Origin: Eubacterium sp. CAG:841
Lineage (GTDB): Bacteria > Bacillota > Clostridia > Oscillospirales > CAG-272
Length of the DNA: 9,180 bases
Assembly (NCBI GenBank): GCA_000437375.1
Contig: FR898229.1
Span: forward strand, 6,256-15,435
Direction: 5' to 3'
Shown: one piece after another, positions 1 through 6,084 of the stretch
Position numbering within the stretch: position 1 is the stretch's first letter
How the letters are laid out: each line of letters starts with the position of its first letter
The notes under the pieces: generated by a model
The model's input: only the letters and a program-made list of their open reading frames with translations
Database searches by the model: none
Told to the model about the DNA's origin: nothing
Translations under genes and position numbers: made by a program

Positions 1-912
1 CCCGCCGCAAAGGAAGTTTCAACCGGATTTGAATTTTCCGTAGGAGAAAACAGCGAAACGTTTTTATGCTCTGTAAGCACACTTGCTTCTCTCAATTTCG
101 CACCAACAGCCAATAGCGATACACTTTCCGCAGAAAAAGAAATCCCCTGCTTCGGTGCGCTTACCGCTACCGACGGCGAAGGCGACGCCGTGACATATTT
201 TATCACATCCGAGCCCAAACACGGCGAGCTTACCCTTGATAACATCACAGGCAAGTTTGTTTATTCGCCCGACGAAAATTTCAGCGGAAAAGATAAGTTC
301 AAATTTGTCGCAAAAGATTATTTCGGCAATATTTCAAAAGAAGCCGAAATTAAAATAACCGTTTCAAAGGACAGCATAAAATACACCGATATGACGGAAA
401 ATGATGCATATACCGCCGCATCCGTGCTTGGCGGAAAAGAAATTCTTCTTGGGGAGACAATCGGCGGCGAGCGTTATTTTTACCCCGAAAAGACTGTATC
501 GCGCGGTGATTTTCTGATTATGGCGATGAGCGCATGCAACCTGCCGTCGTCCGAAAAAGCAGAATCTACCGCATTTATTGACGACAGTGAAATATCCTCA
601 TATCAGCGCAGATATGTTACTGCCGCAGTTTCTGACGGAATCATCTTCGGCGTGGACTCGGAAGAAGGCAAACGTTTTGACGGCGCCTCTCCCATAACCG
701 TAAAGCAAGCCGCAACCATTGTTTCAAGAATAATGTCAAAAACTTCGCCCTCCCTTTCGGATTCGCTTCCCGTTGCCGCTTCCTGCGGTGATGAAATAAC
801 CGATGAAGGTCTTGCCGCAATGTCATCTCTCGGTTACTTTTCTGGTATGAACTCTGAAGGCACTCTTACCCGTGCCGACGCCGCAAAAATCATTTATCAG
901 ATGATGAAATAG
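1..912 (+). CDS. Surface protein, C-terminal part: Ig/cadherin-like domain plus three SLH repeats (5' end outside window)
   Basis: The reading frame is open from base 1 and ends at the stop at 910-912, so only the last 303 residues are seen and the true start lies upstream. Residues about 36-121 look like a bacterial cadherin/Ig-like repeat: a TDGEGD turn, a PKHGELTL strand, a GKFVYSPDENFSGKDKF segment and a closing KITV strand. Three S-layer homology repeats follow: about 128-180 (FYPEKTVSRGD), 192-245 (a divergent SPITVKQA in place of ITRAE) and a shortened one at 264-302 (GTLTRADA). SLH domains typically bind pyruvylated secondary cell-wall polymers, so this is probably a non-covalently anchored exported protein; the signal peptide would lie outside the window. 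The Met 64 reading is a GTG codon inside the Ig domain and is not the start. The specific function depends on the missing N-terminal part. Confidence 0.85.
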   Translation, partial: PAAKEVSTGFEFSVGENSETFLCSVSTLASLNFAPTANSDTLSAEKEIPCFGALTATDGEGDAVTYFITSEPKHGELTLDNITGKFVYSPDENFSGKDKFKFVAKDYFGNISKEAEIKITVSKDSIKYTDMTENDAYTAASVLGGKEILLGETIGGERYFYPEKTVSRGDFLIMAMSACNLPSSEKAESTAFIDDSEISSYQRRYVTAAVSDGIIFGVDSEEGKRFDGASPITVKQAATIVSRIMSKTSPSLSDSLPVAASCGDEITDEGLAAMSSLGYFSGMNSEGTLTRADAAKIIYQMMK

Positions 913-930
913 TGGGAAAAAGCGCAAAAA

Positions 931-959
931 AGAAAAGCACCCGTTTAGGGTGCTTTTCT
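931..959. terminator. Bidirectional intrinsic terminator between the SLH gene and ssrA
   Basis: A perfect 12-bp stem (931-942 with 948-959, arm AGAAAAGCACCC) closes a 5-nt loop GTTTA. On the + strand it is followed by further T residues (960-963), and on the minus strand by a run of six T (complement of 925-930). It lies 18 bp after the SLH stop codon and 3 bp from the 3' CCA of the tmRNA, so it probably ends both convergent transcripts. The + strand T tract runs into the tmRNA 3' end, so the spacing is very tight. Confidence 0.9.
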
Positions 960-962
960 TTT

Positions 963-1316
963 TGGTGGACCCGAGGAGAATCGAACTCCTGTCCGAAAAA
1001 CGATCCGCAGGGCTTTCTCCGAGCGCATTTTGTCATTTGAGATTCCCTTAGCACAGCGCCGGCAAACAGGCTCTGTGCTTCGGTAGCTTTTTAATGCGTG
1101 ACGACGTCAAAAGCTAAAAGGCCGTTCACGTTCATCGCTGTGTCATGCCCAAACCGAAGCCGCGATACTCATCGGCAGGACACCCGCGCACTTAGGCAGC
1201 GAGAGCTACTTTATTAGAGTTAGCGTTTAATTTTAAGTTTGCACAGTTTTAAGGAGCTTGTGCGGCTCCGCTCGCTTACCCCGTTTCATGTTCCCCGTCG
1301 AAACCTTTACGGGCCC
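963..1316 (-). ncRNA. ssrA: Transfer-messenger RNA (tmRNA)
   Basis: This 354-nt RNA, with SmpB, rescues ribosomes stalled on truncated mRNAs by adding a degradation tag to the nascent protein. On the minus strand the 5' end GGGCCCG (1316-1310) pairs with CGGGTCC just before the encoded ACCA, giving a 7-bp acceptor stem with one G-U pair. The T-arm is AGGAG-TTCGATT-CTCCT. The conserved 5' segment GGTTTCGACGGGG sits next to the acceptor stem. A tag reading frame ending in ALAA is at 1242-1192, followed by the GC-rich pseudoknot region. The mature 5' end is 4 nt downstream of the smpB stop, so the 5' end is most likely made by processing of a smpB-ssrA transcript. One-piece (not permuted) form. 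The 3' end is set by the encoded CCA and the adjacent terminator. Confidence 0.96.
1192..1242 (-). other. tmRNA proteolysis-tag reading frame
   Basis: The frame opens with the GCA resume codon (complement of 1240-1242) and reads ANLKLNANSNKVALAA, then TAA (complement of 1192-1194). The ALAA end is the usual degron for ClpXP-type proteases. With the resume alanine the tag is 16 residues, longer than the 10 of E. coli. The exact resume codon is inferred from position and the ALAA-stop ending. Confidence 0.88.
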
Positions 1317-1320
1317 TTAT

Positions 1321-1791
1321 TTATTTTCTCATCTGCCGCTCATAGCGGTCGATGTCGCGCGCTTCCGCCTTTTTTGCTTCCGCCTCGCGCTTATCATAAA
1401 GCTTTTTACCCTTGCAAAGACCGATCTCAGCCTTTACATATCTTCCGGCAAAATAAAGAGAAAGCGGAACGAGAGTCAGTCCCTCCTGCCCTATTTTCGA
1501 AAGCAGCTTTATAATTTCTTTTTTATGCATTAAAAGCTTTCTGTCACGAACGGGATCGCGGTTAAAGATGTTTCCTTTTTCATACGGGCTTATATGCACG
1601 CCCGTCATAAAAAGCTCGCCTTTTTCAATATAGCAGTACGAATCTTTAAGATTTACCGCGCCCGCGCGCAGACTTTTCACTTCCGTGCCGAGAAGCTCGA
1701 TTCCGGCTTCATAGCTGTCAAGGACAAAATAGTCGTGACGGGCTTTTTTGTTCTGTGCTATTATTTTATGTGCATAATTTTCAGCCGCCAT
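1321..1791 (-). CDS. smpB: SsrA-binding protein SmpB
   Basis: SmpB binds the tRNA-like domain of tmRNA and delivers it to stalled ribosomes for trans-translation. The product has 156 residues, normal for the family. Family signatures seen are IAQNKKARHDYFVL (11-24), GTEVKSLRAG (35-44), the HISPYEKGN segment (66-74), RDPVRDRKLLMHKKEI (78-93) and a basic C-terminal tail ending RDIDRYERQMRK, which in known SmpB becomes helical in the mRNA channel. The ATG (complement of 1789-1791) follows an AAGGGG ribosome binding site. A near-consensus promoter lies at 1824-1852, and ssrA begins 4 nt past the stop, so the two genes almost certainly share a transcript. In many Firmicutes rnr lies upstream of smpB; here that place is taken by a DivIVA-like gene. 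Confidence 0.97.
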   Translation of the reverse strand: MAAENYAHKIIAQNKKARHDYFVLDSYEAGIELLGTEVKSLRAGAVNLKDSYCYIEKGELFMTGVHISPYEKGNIFNRDPVRDRKLLMHKKEIIKLLSKIGQEGLTLVPLSLYFAGRYVKAEIGLCKGKKLYDKREAEAKKAEARDIDRYERQMRK

Positions 1792-1823
1792 AAACGATTT
1801 TCCCCTTTCTTCAATGCTTAGTT

Positions 1824-1852
1824 ATTTTATCACAATCAATATCCCGTGTCAA
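1824..1852 (-). promoter_or_regulatory. Sigma-A promoter for smpB-ssrA
   Basis: On the minus strand, TTGACA (1852-1847), a 17-nt spacer and TAAAAT (1829-1824) form a near-perfect vegetative promoter about 33 bp before the smpB start codon. No comparably good promoter was found directly before ssrA, which supports joint transcription. Confidence 0.8.
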
Positions 1853-1884
1853 CTCTCACTGCACGACAAATTTTGCGGTATTTT

Positions 1885-2700
1885 TCAGCTGCGGTTTTTG
1901 TTTTTCGGATTTATCTGTGAGAACAGCGCACGGAAAAACGTATCTATTTTGTCGTCAATTGTCGATGTCTTTTCATTCTGCAACGGTCTTTCTTCCTGCT
2001 TTTTCCGCGCCCTGTCGGCGGAAGAAGTCATTTCTTCCGTCAGCTTTTTTATCTGCTCACAATAGTCCTCCGCCGCTGTACTGTACATTTTCTTTATTTT
2101 GCCTTCGGTAGCGCCGGCTTTTGCATTGGCTTCGCTTATTATATTTTCAGCTTTGAGCTTTGCCTGTGAAATCAATTCTTCCGCTTTGCTCTCAGCAGAT
2201 GAAATAATGTCCTTTGCTTCTTCTCCCGCCATGCATATCATCTCTTCGGTTTTTGTGCGGATCTTCTCCACTACCTCACCTGTAAGCACGTCTTCGTTTT
2301 CACGATTTTCGTATTCCGCTATTCGTGACGCCATTCCGGCAAGCGAAGCTTTAAGCTCTTCTTCGCGCTTTTCTGCGGCGTAAAGCCGACAGGCAAGCTC
2401 GTCAAGCATTTGCGCAAGCTCTTTTTCGCGCTCGCAGGCAGAGTCTTTGTCTTTCTTTGCTTCAAGCGCAACATTCTCCGATGAATACGCCTCGCACGCA
2501 AGCTCGTCAAGCATACGAGAAAGCTCCTCCGTGCGCTGCTTTGCGTCGGAAACCGCCCTGCGCTGATTTTCCGCTTCGGCTTTAAGCTCATCTTCCCTGC
2601 GCGCAAAATCAAGGCTTATTTTTTCTATATATTTGTTTACGTCCTTTTTGGAATATCCGCCCAGCGCGCTTTTAAGCATAACCATTTTTTCGTCGCTCAT
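1885..2700 (-). CDS. DivIVA-like coiled-coil protein
   Basis: Product of 271 residues starting at the ATG complementary to 2698-2700, preceded by GCGGAGGA at good spacing; an in-frame TTG 15 bases upstream lies before this site and is not preferred. Residues 8-32 (MLKSALGGYSKKDVNKYIEKISLDF) resemble the N-terminal DivIVA/GpsB domain, which in known members targets curved membrane at poles and septa. The rest is almost wholly coiled coil. It contains two copies of a MLDELAC module (63-76 and 98-111) and an 11-residue periodic segment around 161-200. The tail at 248-262 (TIDDKIDTFFRALFS) is amphipathic. It is too divergent to call divIVA itself, which usually sits near the sepF-ylm cluster; here the neighbour is smpB. 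Likely a peripheral membrane scaffold for growth, division or polarity; the partner is unknown. No terminator is visible before the smpB promoter, so read-through into smpB-ssrA is possible. Confidence 0.75.
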   Translation of the reverse strand: MSDEKMVMLKSALGGYSKKDVNKYIEKISLDFARREDELKAEAENQRRAVSDAKQRTEELSRMLDELACEAYSSENVALEAKKDKDSACEREKELAQMLDELACRLYAAEKREEELKASLAGMASRIAEYENRENEDVLTGEVVEKIRTKTEEMICMAGEEAKDIISSAESKAEELISQAKLKAENIISEANAKAGATEGKIKKMYSTAAEDYCEQIKKLTEEMTSSADRARKKQEERPLQNEKTSTIDDKIDTFFRALFSQINPKNKNRS

Positions 2701-2732
2701 AAAAATCCTCCGCAAAAGCTGTTTTTCGTCTA

Positions 2733-2762
2733 ATTATAACACCTTCCCGCCGCTTTTGTAAA
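2733..2762 (-). promoter_or_regulatory. Sigma-A promoter for the DivIVA-like gene
   Basis: On the minus strand TTTACA (2762-2757), an 18-nt spacer and a perfect TATAAT (2738-2733) lie about 33 bp before the start codon. It is one half of a divergent promoter region with 2790-2818. Confidence 0.7.
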
Positions 2763-2789
2763 CAAAAACATCAAAATTGTTAAAAACTC

Positions 2790-2818
2790 TTTACACAAAA
2801 TTGCTTTTAGGGTATAAT
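2790..2818 (+). promoter_or_regulatory. Sigma-A promoter for the SGNH hydrolase-FkbM pair
   Basis: TTTACA (2790-2795), a 17-nt spacer and a perfect TATAAT (2813-2818) are followed by a strong ribosome binding site AGGGAGGA at 2841-2848. The -35 boxes of this and the divergent promoter at 2733-2762 are only 27 bp apart. Confidence 0.8.
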
Positions 2819-2858
2819 CAAAGCCGTTAAAACACTTCTCAGGGAGGATTTTTTGATT

Positions 2859-3512
2859 ATGAAGAAAAAAATCATACGCGCAATGTTCACAGGAGACAGC
2901 ATAACGGATTGCGAAAGAGCCCGCCCCGTCGGAGACGGAGTAGGCGCGCTCGGAAACAGCTACGTCGGCAATCTTTTCTGTATGACATGGGCTGAAAAGC
3001 CGGACTGCAAAATTCGCTTTATGAATTCCGCAACGTCTGGCGACACAAGCCGTCAGCTTCTCGCCCGTTTTGACGATGAAGTTCTTGCATACGATCCCGA
3101 CTACCTTTTCATTATGATAGGCGTAAACGATGCGTGGCGCATTGCCGAGCTTCCCGTAAACACAGAAGTTCACATATCATCTGAAGAAACGGCTTCAAAT
3201 ATGGAAAAGATGATTCTCAAGACCAGAGAAAAAGGCGCAGAGCCGATAATAATCTCGCCGTTCTTCATGGATCTTGATAAAAAAGAATTTATGCGTTATC
3301 ACGTCGATGAGATAAACGGTCTTTACAAAAAGCTCGCTGAAAAATATTCCGTAGGATATATAGACGTCCAGAGCGCGATAGACAATTGGATATCGAAAGC
3401 AAGCTCCTATATCCTCTCAAAAGACCGCGTTCATCCTAAGGCTATCGGCGTAAGTCTCATAGCAAGAACAATATTTGAACATCCCGTTTTCCGCAAGGTA
3501 ATAGATCAATGA
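2859..3512 (+). CDS. SGNH/GDSL-family hydrolase (probable carbohydrate esterase)
   Basis: The ATG at 2859 gives 217 residues and sits 10 nt after AGGGAGGA; the in-frame TTG at 2853 is only 4 nt from that site and less likely. All four SGNH blocks are present: FTGDSITD with nucleophile Ser14, NSATSGDTS with Gly61, MIGVNDAW with Asn90, and DRVHP with Asp189 and His192. No signal peptide is visible, so a cytoplasmic enzyme is expected. Family members deacylate sugars, glycans or lipids, and the N-terminal GDSITD plus GVNDAWR pattern is typical of clostridial acetylxylan-esterase-like members; the substrate cannot be told from sequence. Its stop overlaps the start of the FkbM methyltransferase (ATGA), so the two are translationally coupled and may act on the same carbohydrate. 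Confidence 0.88.
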   Translation: MKKKIIRAMFTGDSITDCERARPVGDGVGALGNSYVGNLFCMTWAEKPDCKIRFMNSATSGDTSRQLLARFDDEVLAYDPDYLFIMIGVNDAWRIAELPVNTEVHISSEETASNMEKMILKTREKGAEPIIISPFFMDLDKKEFMRYHVDEINGLYKKLAEKYSVGYIDVQSAIDNWISKASSYILSKDRVHPKAIGVSLIARTIFEHPVFRKVIDQ

Positions 3513-4594
3513 TAAAATCCGTTTTCGGAACGGAGGAGCTTTGGTCTGTTCTCAAAGAAAGTTCTTCTCCCATTCTGCTCTACGGCACGGGCGACGGCGC
3601 GGACAAGATCCTTTCCGTAATGGAGCGAAAAGGCATAAAAGCAAGCGGCTTTTTTGCCTCCGACGGTTTTGTCAGGGACAGATATTTTCATGACTCACAC
3701 GTCATGTCGTTTTCCGAAGCGGAAGAAAAGTACGGTGATTTTACCGTGCTTGTGGCGTTCGGATCGTCCCGCCCCGAAGTAATTGAAAATGTAAAGCATA
3801 TAGCTTCGCGGCACAGACTGTTCATTCCGGACGTTCCCGTTTGCGGAGAAAATCTTTTTGACGCGGACTTTTACCTTTCAAATCTCGACAGGATCGACAA
3901 AGCCCGTAAGCTCCTCTGCGACGGGCGTTCCGTCGATGTGTACGACGACATCATAAAATTCAAGCTTTCTGGAAAACCCGAATATCTTTATTTTAGCGAA
4001 TGTCCGGAGGAAGAAACCTTTTCTCTGCTCTCCGGCGGATACAGCGCCTATGTCGATCTCGGAGCATACATCGGCGACACCGTAAAAAAAGCGCTTTCGC
4101 TATGCACTTCGATAAAAAAGGTCTGTGCCTTTGAACCAGCAAACAAGCCTTTTGAAAAGCTTTCACAATATTGCGCGTCCGTACCATGTGTGGATTTTAC
4201 TCTTGTAAAGGCATGTGCGTGGGATAAAACCGAAAGCCTTGAGATATCCGACGGCGGAGGCAGAGGATCGCATATTTCATCTTCGGCGTCGCTTTCCGGT
4301 GCCAAAACCAAAACCGTAGTATGCGCATCACCGGACGATGCGTGCAATTTTTACGGCGAAAAGCTGCTTATAAAATACGATGTTGAAGGAGCTGAGGAAA
4401 AAGCACTTTGCGGCTCGGCTTCGCTTATAAAAGACAACGACACCGAGCTTGCGGTGTCGTTGTATCACAGAAGTGAAGATATATTTTCTCTTATCCTGCT
4501 TGCACACAAACTTATGCCCGAGCGAAAACTCTGTCTCAGGCGGCTGTCCGGTTTTCCCGCATGGGACATAAACCTTTTTGTAAGCAAAAAATAA
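3509..4594 (+). CDS. FkbM-family SAM-dependent methyltransferase with N-terminal Rossmann-like domain
   Basis: 361 residues. Residues about 21-100 form a Rossmann-like domain with a glycine-rich PILLYGTGDGADK loop, similar in style to nucleotide-sugar or sugar-acyltransferase N-terminal domains. Residues about 179-345 form an FkbM methyltransferase: motif I YVDLGAYIGDT (181-191), an acidic FEP strand (208-210), KYDVEGAEEKAL (289-300) and YHRSEDIF (319-326). Such enzymes usually O-methylate sugars in surface polysaccharides or secondary metabolites. The start codon overlaps the stop of the SGNH hydrolase and only a weak AAGG precedes it, so it depends on coupled translation. It converges on manA with 2 bp between stops. 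Its 3' coding region contains a perfect 12-bp inverted repeat (4434-4463). No glycosyltransferase genes are nearby, so the acceptor is unknown. Confidence 0.85.
   Translation: MIKSVFGTEELWSVLKESSSPILLYGTGDGADKILSVMERKGIKASGFFASDGFVRDRYFHDSHVMSFSEAEEKYGDFTVLVAFGSSRPEVIENVKHIASRHRLFIPDVPVCGENLFDADFYLSNLDRIDKARKLLCDGRSVDVYDDIIKFKLSGKPEYLYFSECPEEETFSLLSGGYSAYVDLGAYIGDTVKKALSLCTSIKKVCAFEPANKPFEKLSQYCASVPCVDFTLVKACAWDKTESLEISDGGGRGSHISSSASLSGAKTKTVVCASPDDACNFYGEKLLIKYDVEGAEEKALCGSASLIKDNDTELAVSLYHRSEDIFSLILLAHKLMPERKLCLRRLSGFPAWDINLFVSKK
4428..4463 (-). terminator. Candidate manA terminator hairpin inside the FkbM gene
   Basis: A perfect 12-bp inverted repeat (4434-4445 with 4452-4463, arm ACAACGACACCG) has a 6-nt loop. 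On the minus strand it is followed by CTTTTAT, a short T tract, 134 bp beyond the manA stop codon. No T tract follows on the + strand. It corresponds to residues about 309-319 of the FkbM product. The hairpin is seen directly; the terminator role is inference, weakened by only four consecutive T. Confidence 0.5.
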
Positions 4595-4596
4595 TA

Positions 4597-5523
4597 TCAG
4601 ATCGAGGAAACTATAACGGTTGCGTTTCCTTTGAGCGTCACATTTCCTGAGGCGGCAGCTACAAAAACGCTTCCGCCTTTTTTTGTGCTTATTTTTTCTC
4701 CGGCGCAGATTATTTCACATTCGCCGTCCGTTATCATCAGATGAAGAAAGCTTTCTTCCCCCGCGCAAACAGTCTTTTCTCCGTCAAGGGCGATCGCGCG
4801 AACCTCAAAATATTTGCAGGAGGCTATCACATCACCCGTCTTTTCGACTTTTACAGCTTCGGGATCAAAACGTTCTATAACGTCAAGAGCGGGTTCTATA
4901 TGAAGCTGACGAAGCGAGCCGTCCGGCTGGCGGCGATTATAGTCATAAACACGGTATGTTATGTTGGAGTTCTGCTGTATTTCGGCTATAAGAATTCCGG
5001 CGCCTATCGCATGAACAAGTCCCGACGGGATAAAATACGTTTCGCCCGATTTTACCTCTACATAATTCATAAGACTTTCAAGCGTGCCGGCGGCTATGGC
5101 TGTTTTCAGCTCGTCTCTCGTGTATTTTCTTTTCAGACCGTAGATAAGCTTTGCGCCGGGCTTTGCGTCAACTATATACCACATCTCCGTCTTTCCCATG
5201 TCATCTGTATGAGAAAGCGCATATTCATCATCTGGATGCACCTGTATGGAAAGATCGGCTTCAGCGTCTATCAGCTTTATAAGCAACGGGAAGCGATCTC
5301 CTTTCTGTTTTGTTCCGAGTGCCTGCGGATTTTCACGCACAAATTCCGAAAGAAGCCTGCCCGTATATTTTCCGCTTATAATTTCATTATCGCCGTCACC
5401 GCGACAGGTAAGCTCCCATGCTTCGGCTATTTTTTCTCCATTTTCGCCCATTCCGTAATCTCTTGAAAGGCGTTCTCCTCCCCAGATTATATGCTTTGTA
5501 ACGGGCTTCAGCTCAAACATCAT
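4597..5523 (-). CDS. manA: Mannose-6-phosphate isomerase, class I
   Basis: The enzyme interconverts fructose-6-phosphate and mannose-6-phosphate, linking glycolysis to mannose use and GDP-mannose-type precursors. The 308-residue length fits the short Firmicute type of the cupin-fold isomerase. Metal ligands expected for the family are in place: Gln94 and His96 in SIQVHPDDEYA, Glu113 in GKTEMWY and His171 in LVHAIGAG. The signature QNSNITYRVYDYNR (184-197) carries the expected active-site Arg191. Two consecutive ATG codons occur; the first (complement of 5521-5523) is 9 nt from GGAGG and is preferred. A promoter lies at 5559-5587. The gene converges on the FkbM gene, and its own 3' coding region holds a terminator for that + strand operon. 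Confidence 0.95.
   Translation of the reverse strand: MMFELKPVTKHIIWGGERLSRDYGMGENGEKIAEAWELTCRGDGDNEIISGKYTGRLLSEFVRENPQALGTKQKGDRFPLLIKLIDAEADLSIQVHPDDEYALSHTDDMGKTEMWYIVDAKPGAKLIYGLKRKYTRDELKTAIAAGTLESLMNYVEVKSGETYFIPSGLVHAIGAGILIAEIQQNSNITYRVYDYNRRQPDGSLRQLHIEPALDVIERFDPEAVKVEKTGDVIASCKYFEVRAIALDGEKTVCAGEESFLHLMITDGECEIICAGEKISTKKGGSVFVAAASGNVTLKGNATVIVSSI
4650..4684 (+). terminator. Intrinsic terminator for the SGNH-FkbM operon, inside manA
   Basis: On the + strand AGGCGG (4650-4655) pairs with CCGCCT (4673-4678). The stem continues after one C-T mismatch with three more pairs (AGC with GCT) around a 9-nt loop, and is followed directly by a run of T to 4684. It lies about 56 bp past the FkbM stop, within the last part of the manA coding region (antisense). 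Confidence 0.68.
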
Positions 5524-5537
5524 AATTTTATTCCTCC

Positions 5538-5571
5538 GCTGTGATTTTTACAAGAAACATAATATCACAGC
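5538..5571. repeat. 8-bp inverted repeat across the manA promoter (operator-like)
   Basis: GCTGTGAT (5538-5545) and ATCACAGC (5564-5571) are perfect inverted copies separated by 18 bp. The right arm overlaps the -10 box and spacer of the manA promoter, and the left arm lies in the leader next to the ribosome binding site. The symmetry centre falls close to the predicted transcription start. This geometry suits a repressor site, but no regulator is known and the repeat may be chance. Confidence 0.35.
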
Positions 5572-5587
5572 ACGGAATTTTTTTCAA
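5559..5587 (-). promoter_or_regulatory. Sigma-A promoter for manA
   Basis: On the minus strand TTGAAA (5587-5582), a 17-nt spacer and TATTAT (5564-5559) lie 35 bp before the manA start. The -35 box is just beyond the stop codon of the upstream lipoprotein gene, so manA can be transcribed separately from it. Confidence 0.7.
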
Positions 5588-5593
5588 TACTTT

Positions 5594-6046
5594 TCATAGC
5601 TTTCGGATATAGTCTGCTATCTTCTCCGCATCGTCGCAACTTATAAGAAAAATATATCTTCCGCGCGAAAGCACAACGGCGCCCGACTTTTTTCTTGCGC
5701 GACGGTTTACAACAGCAAGCATTTCCGGCTTGTGCGATACATCGCAAAGCTCTATAACGTCTATTTCCCCATCCGAAAAGTTTTGGAACAGAAATACCGC
5801 GCAGCTTTTTACGTTTTCAAACGCGGTTATGTTTCCTCCCTCCGAAAACATTCTTGCAACAAGCTCGTCGGAAAGCTCTCTTTCGCACTTCTCTCCGCGT
5901 GCATAGACAGCACCCATTCCCGAAAGCGAAAATGTATCTGTTATCATATTAAGCTTGCGCAAAGCAGAGCCATCCTGCGCAGAGCCGCACCCGACAAAGA
6001 CTGTCATGACAAATAACGCCAAAGCAAAACAAACTGTCTTTTTCAT
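5594..6046 (-). CDS. Small putative lipoprotein, DUF4358-like
   Basis: 150 residues with a short basic start (MKK), a hydrophobic stretch at 4-18 and Cys20 in the context TVFVGCGS, consistent with a lipoprotein signal peptide although Phe/Val before Gly is not a textbook lipobox. Mature length would be about 130 residues. The C-terminal part (DGEIDVIELCDVS at 92-104 and SRGRYIFLISCDDAEKI at 127-143) resembles DUF4358 lipoproteins common in clostridia, from memory of the family; no enzymatic motif is seen. It is probably anchored on the outer face of the membrane. The ATG (complement of 6044-6046) follows GGAGGG with a 6-nt spacer, and a 10-bp inverted repeat encloses this start region. It is divergent from gpr. 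No convincing sigma-A promoter was found upstream. Confidence 0.7.
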   Translation of the reverse strand: MKKTVCFALALFVMTVFVGCGSAQDGSALRKLNMITDTFSLSGMGAVYARGEKCERELSDELVARMFSEGGNITAFENVKSCAVFLFQNFSDGEIDVIELCDVSHKPEMLAVVNRRARKKSGAVVLSRGRYIFLISCDDAEKIADYIRKL

Positions 6047-6075
6047 AAATATCCCTCCGGAATAAGGATATTTAT
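6045..6075 (-). promoter_or_regulatory. Hairpin around the start site of the lipoprotein gene
   Basis: ATAAATATCC (6045-6054) and GGATATTTAT (6066-6075) are perfect 10-bp inverted repeats with an 11-nt loop. In the minus-strand mRNA the stem would pair the first two bases of the start codon and the last two G of the GGAGGG site, while GGAG stays in the loop. An AU-rich stem there could modulate translation, or the repeat could be a DNA operator. Confidence 0.45.
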
Positions 6076-6084
6076 CACATTATC

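Noticed and set aside
964..995. tRNA-like 3' end (T-arm and CCA) on the minus strand as a tRNA gene
   Set aside because: The matching acceptor half is about 320 nt away with a tag reading frame between, so it is tmRNA and not a tRNA.
1239..1533. Two 91-codon + strand frames over the tmRNA 5' end and smpB 3' end
   Set aside because: They are antisense to both ssrA and smpB, and their translations show no recognisable protein pattern.
2730..3173. 147-codon minus-strand frame across the SGNH hydrolase start
   Set aside because: It overlaps a gene with all catalytic blocks and runs through the divergent promoter region; no ribosome binding site supports it.
4741..5466. 241-codon open frame on the + strand opposite manA
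   Set aside because: It lies wholly antisense to a confidently identified manA, has no domain-like sequence and no suitable ribosome binding site; it reflects codon bias of the real gene.
5538..5571. CRP-type site (TGTGA and TCACA half-sites)
   Set aside because: The half-sites are about 20 bp apart rather than 6, and Clostridia generally do not use E. coli type CRP; kept only as a generic operator-like repeat.
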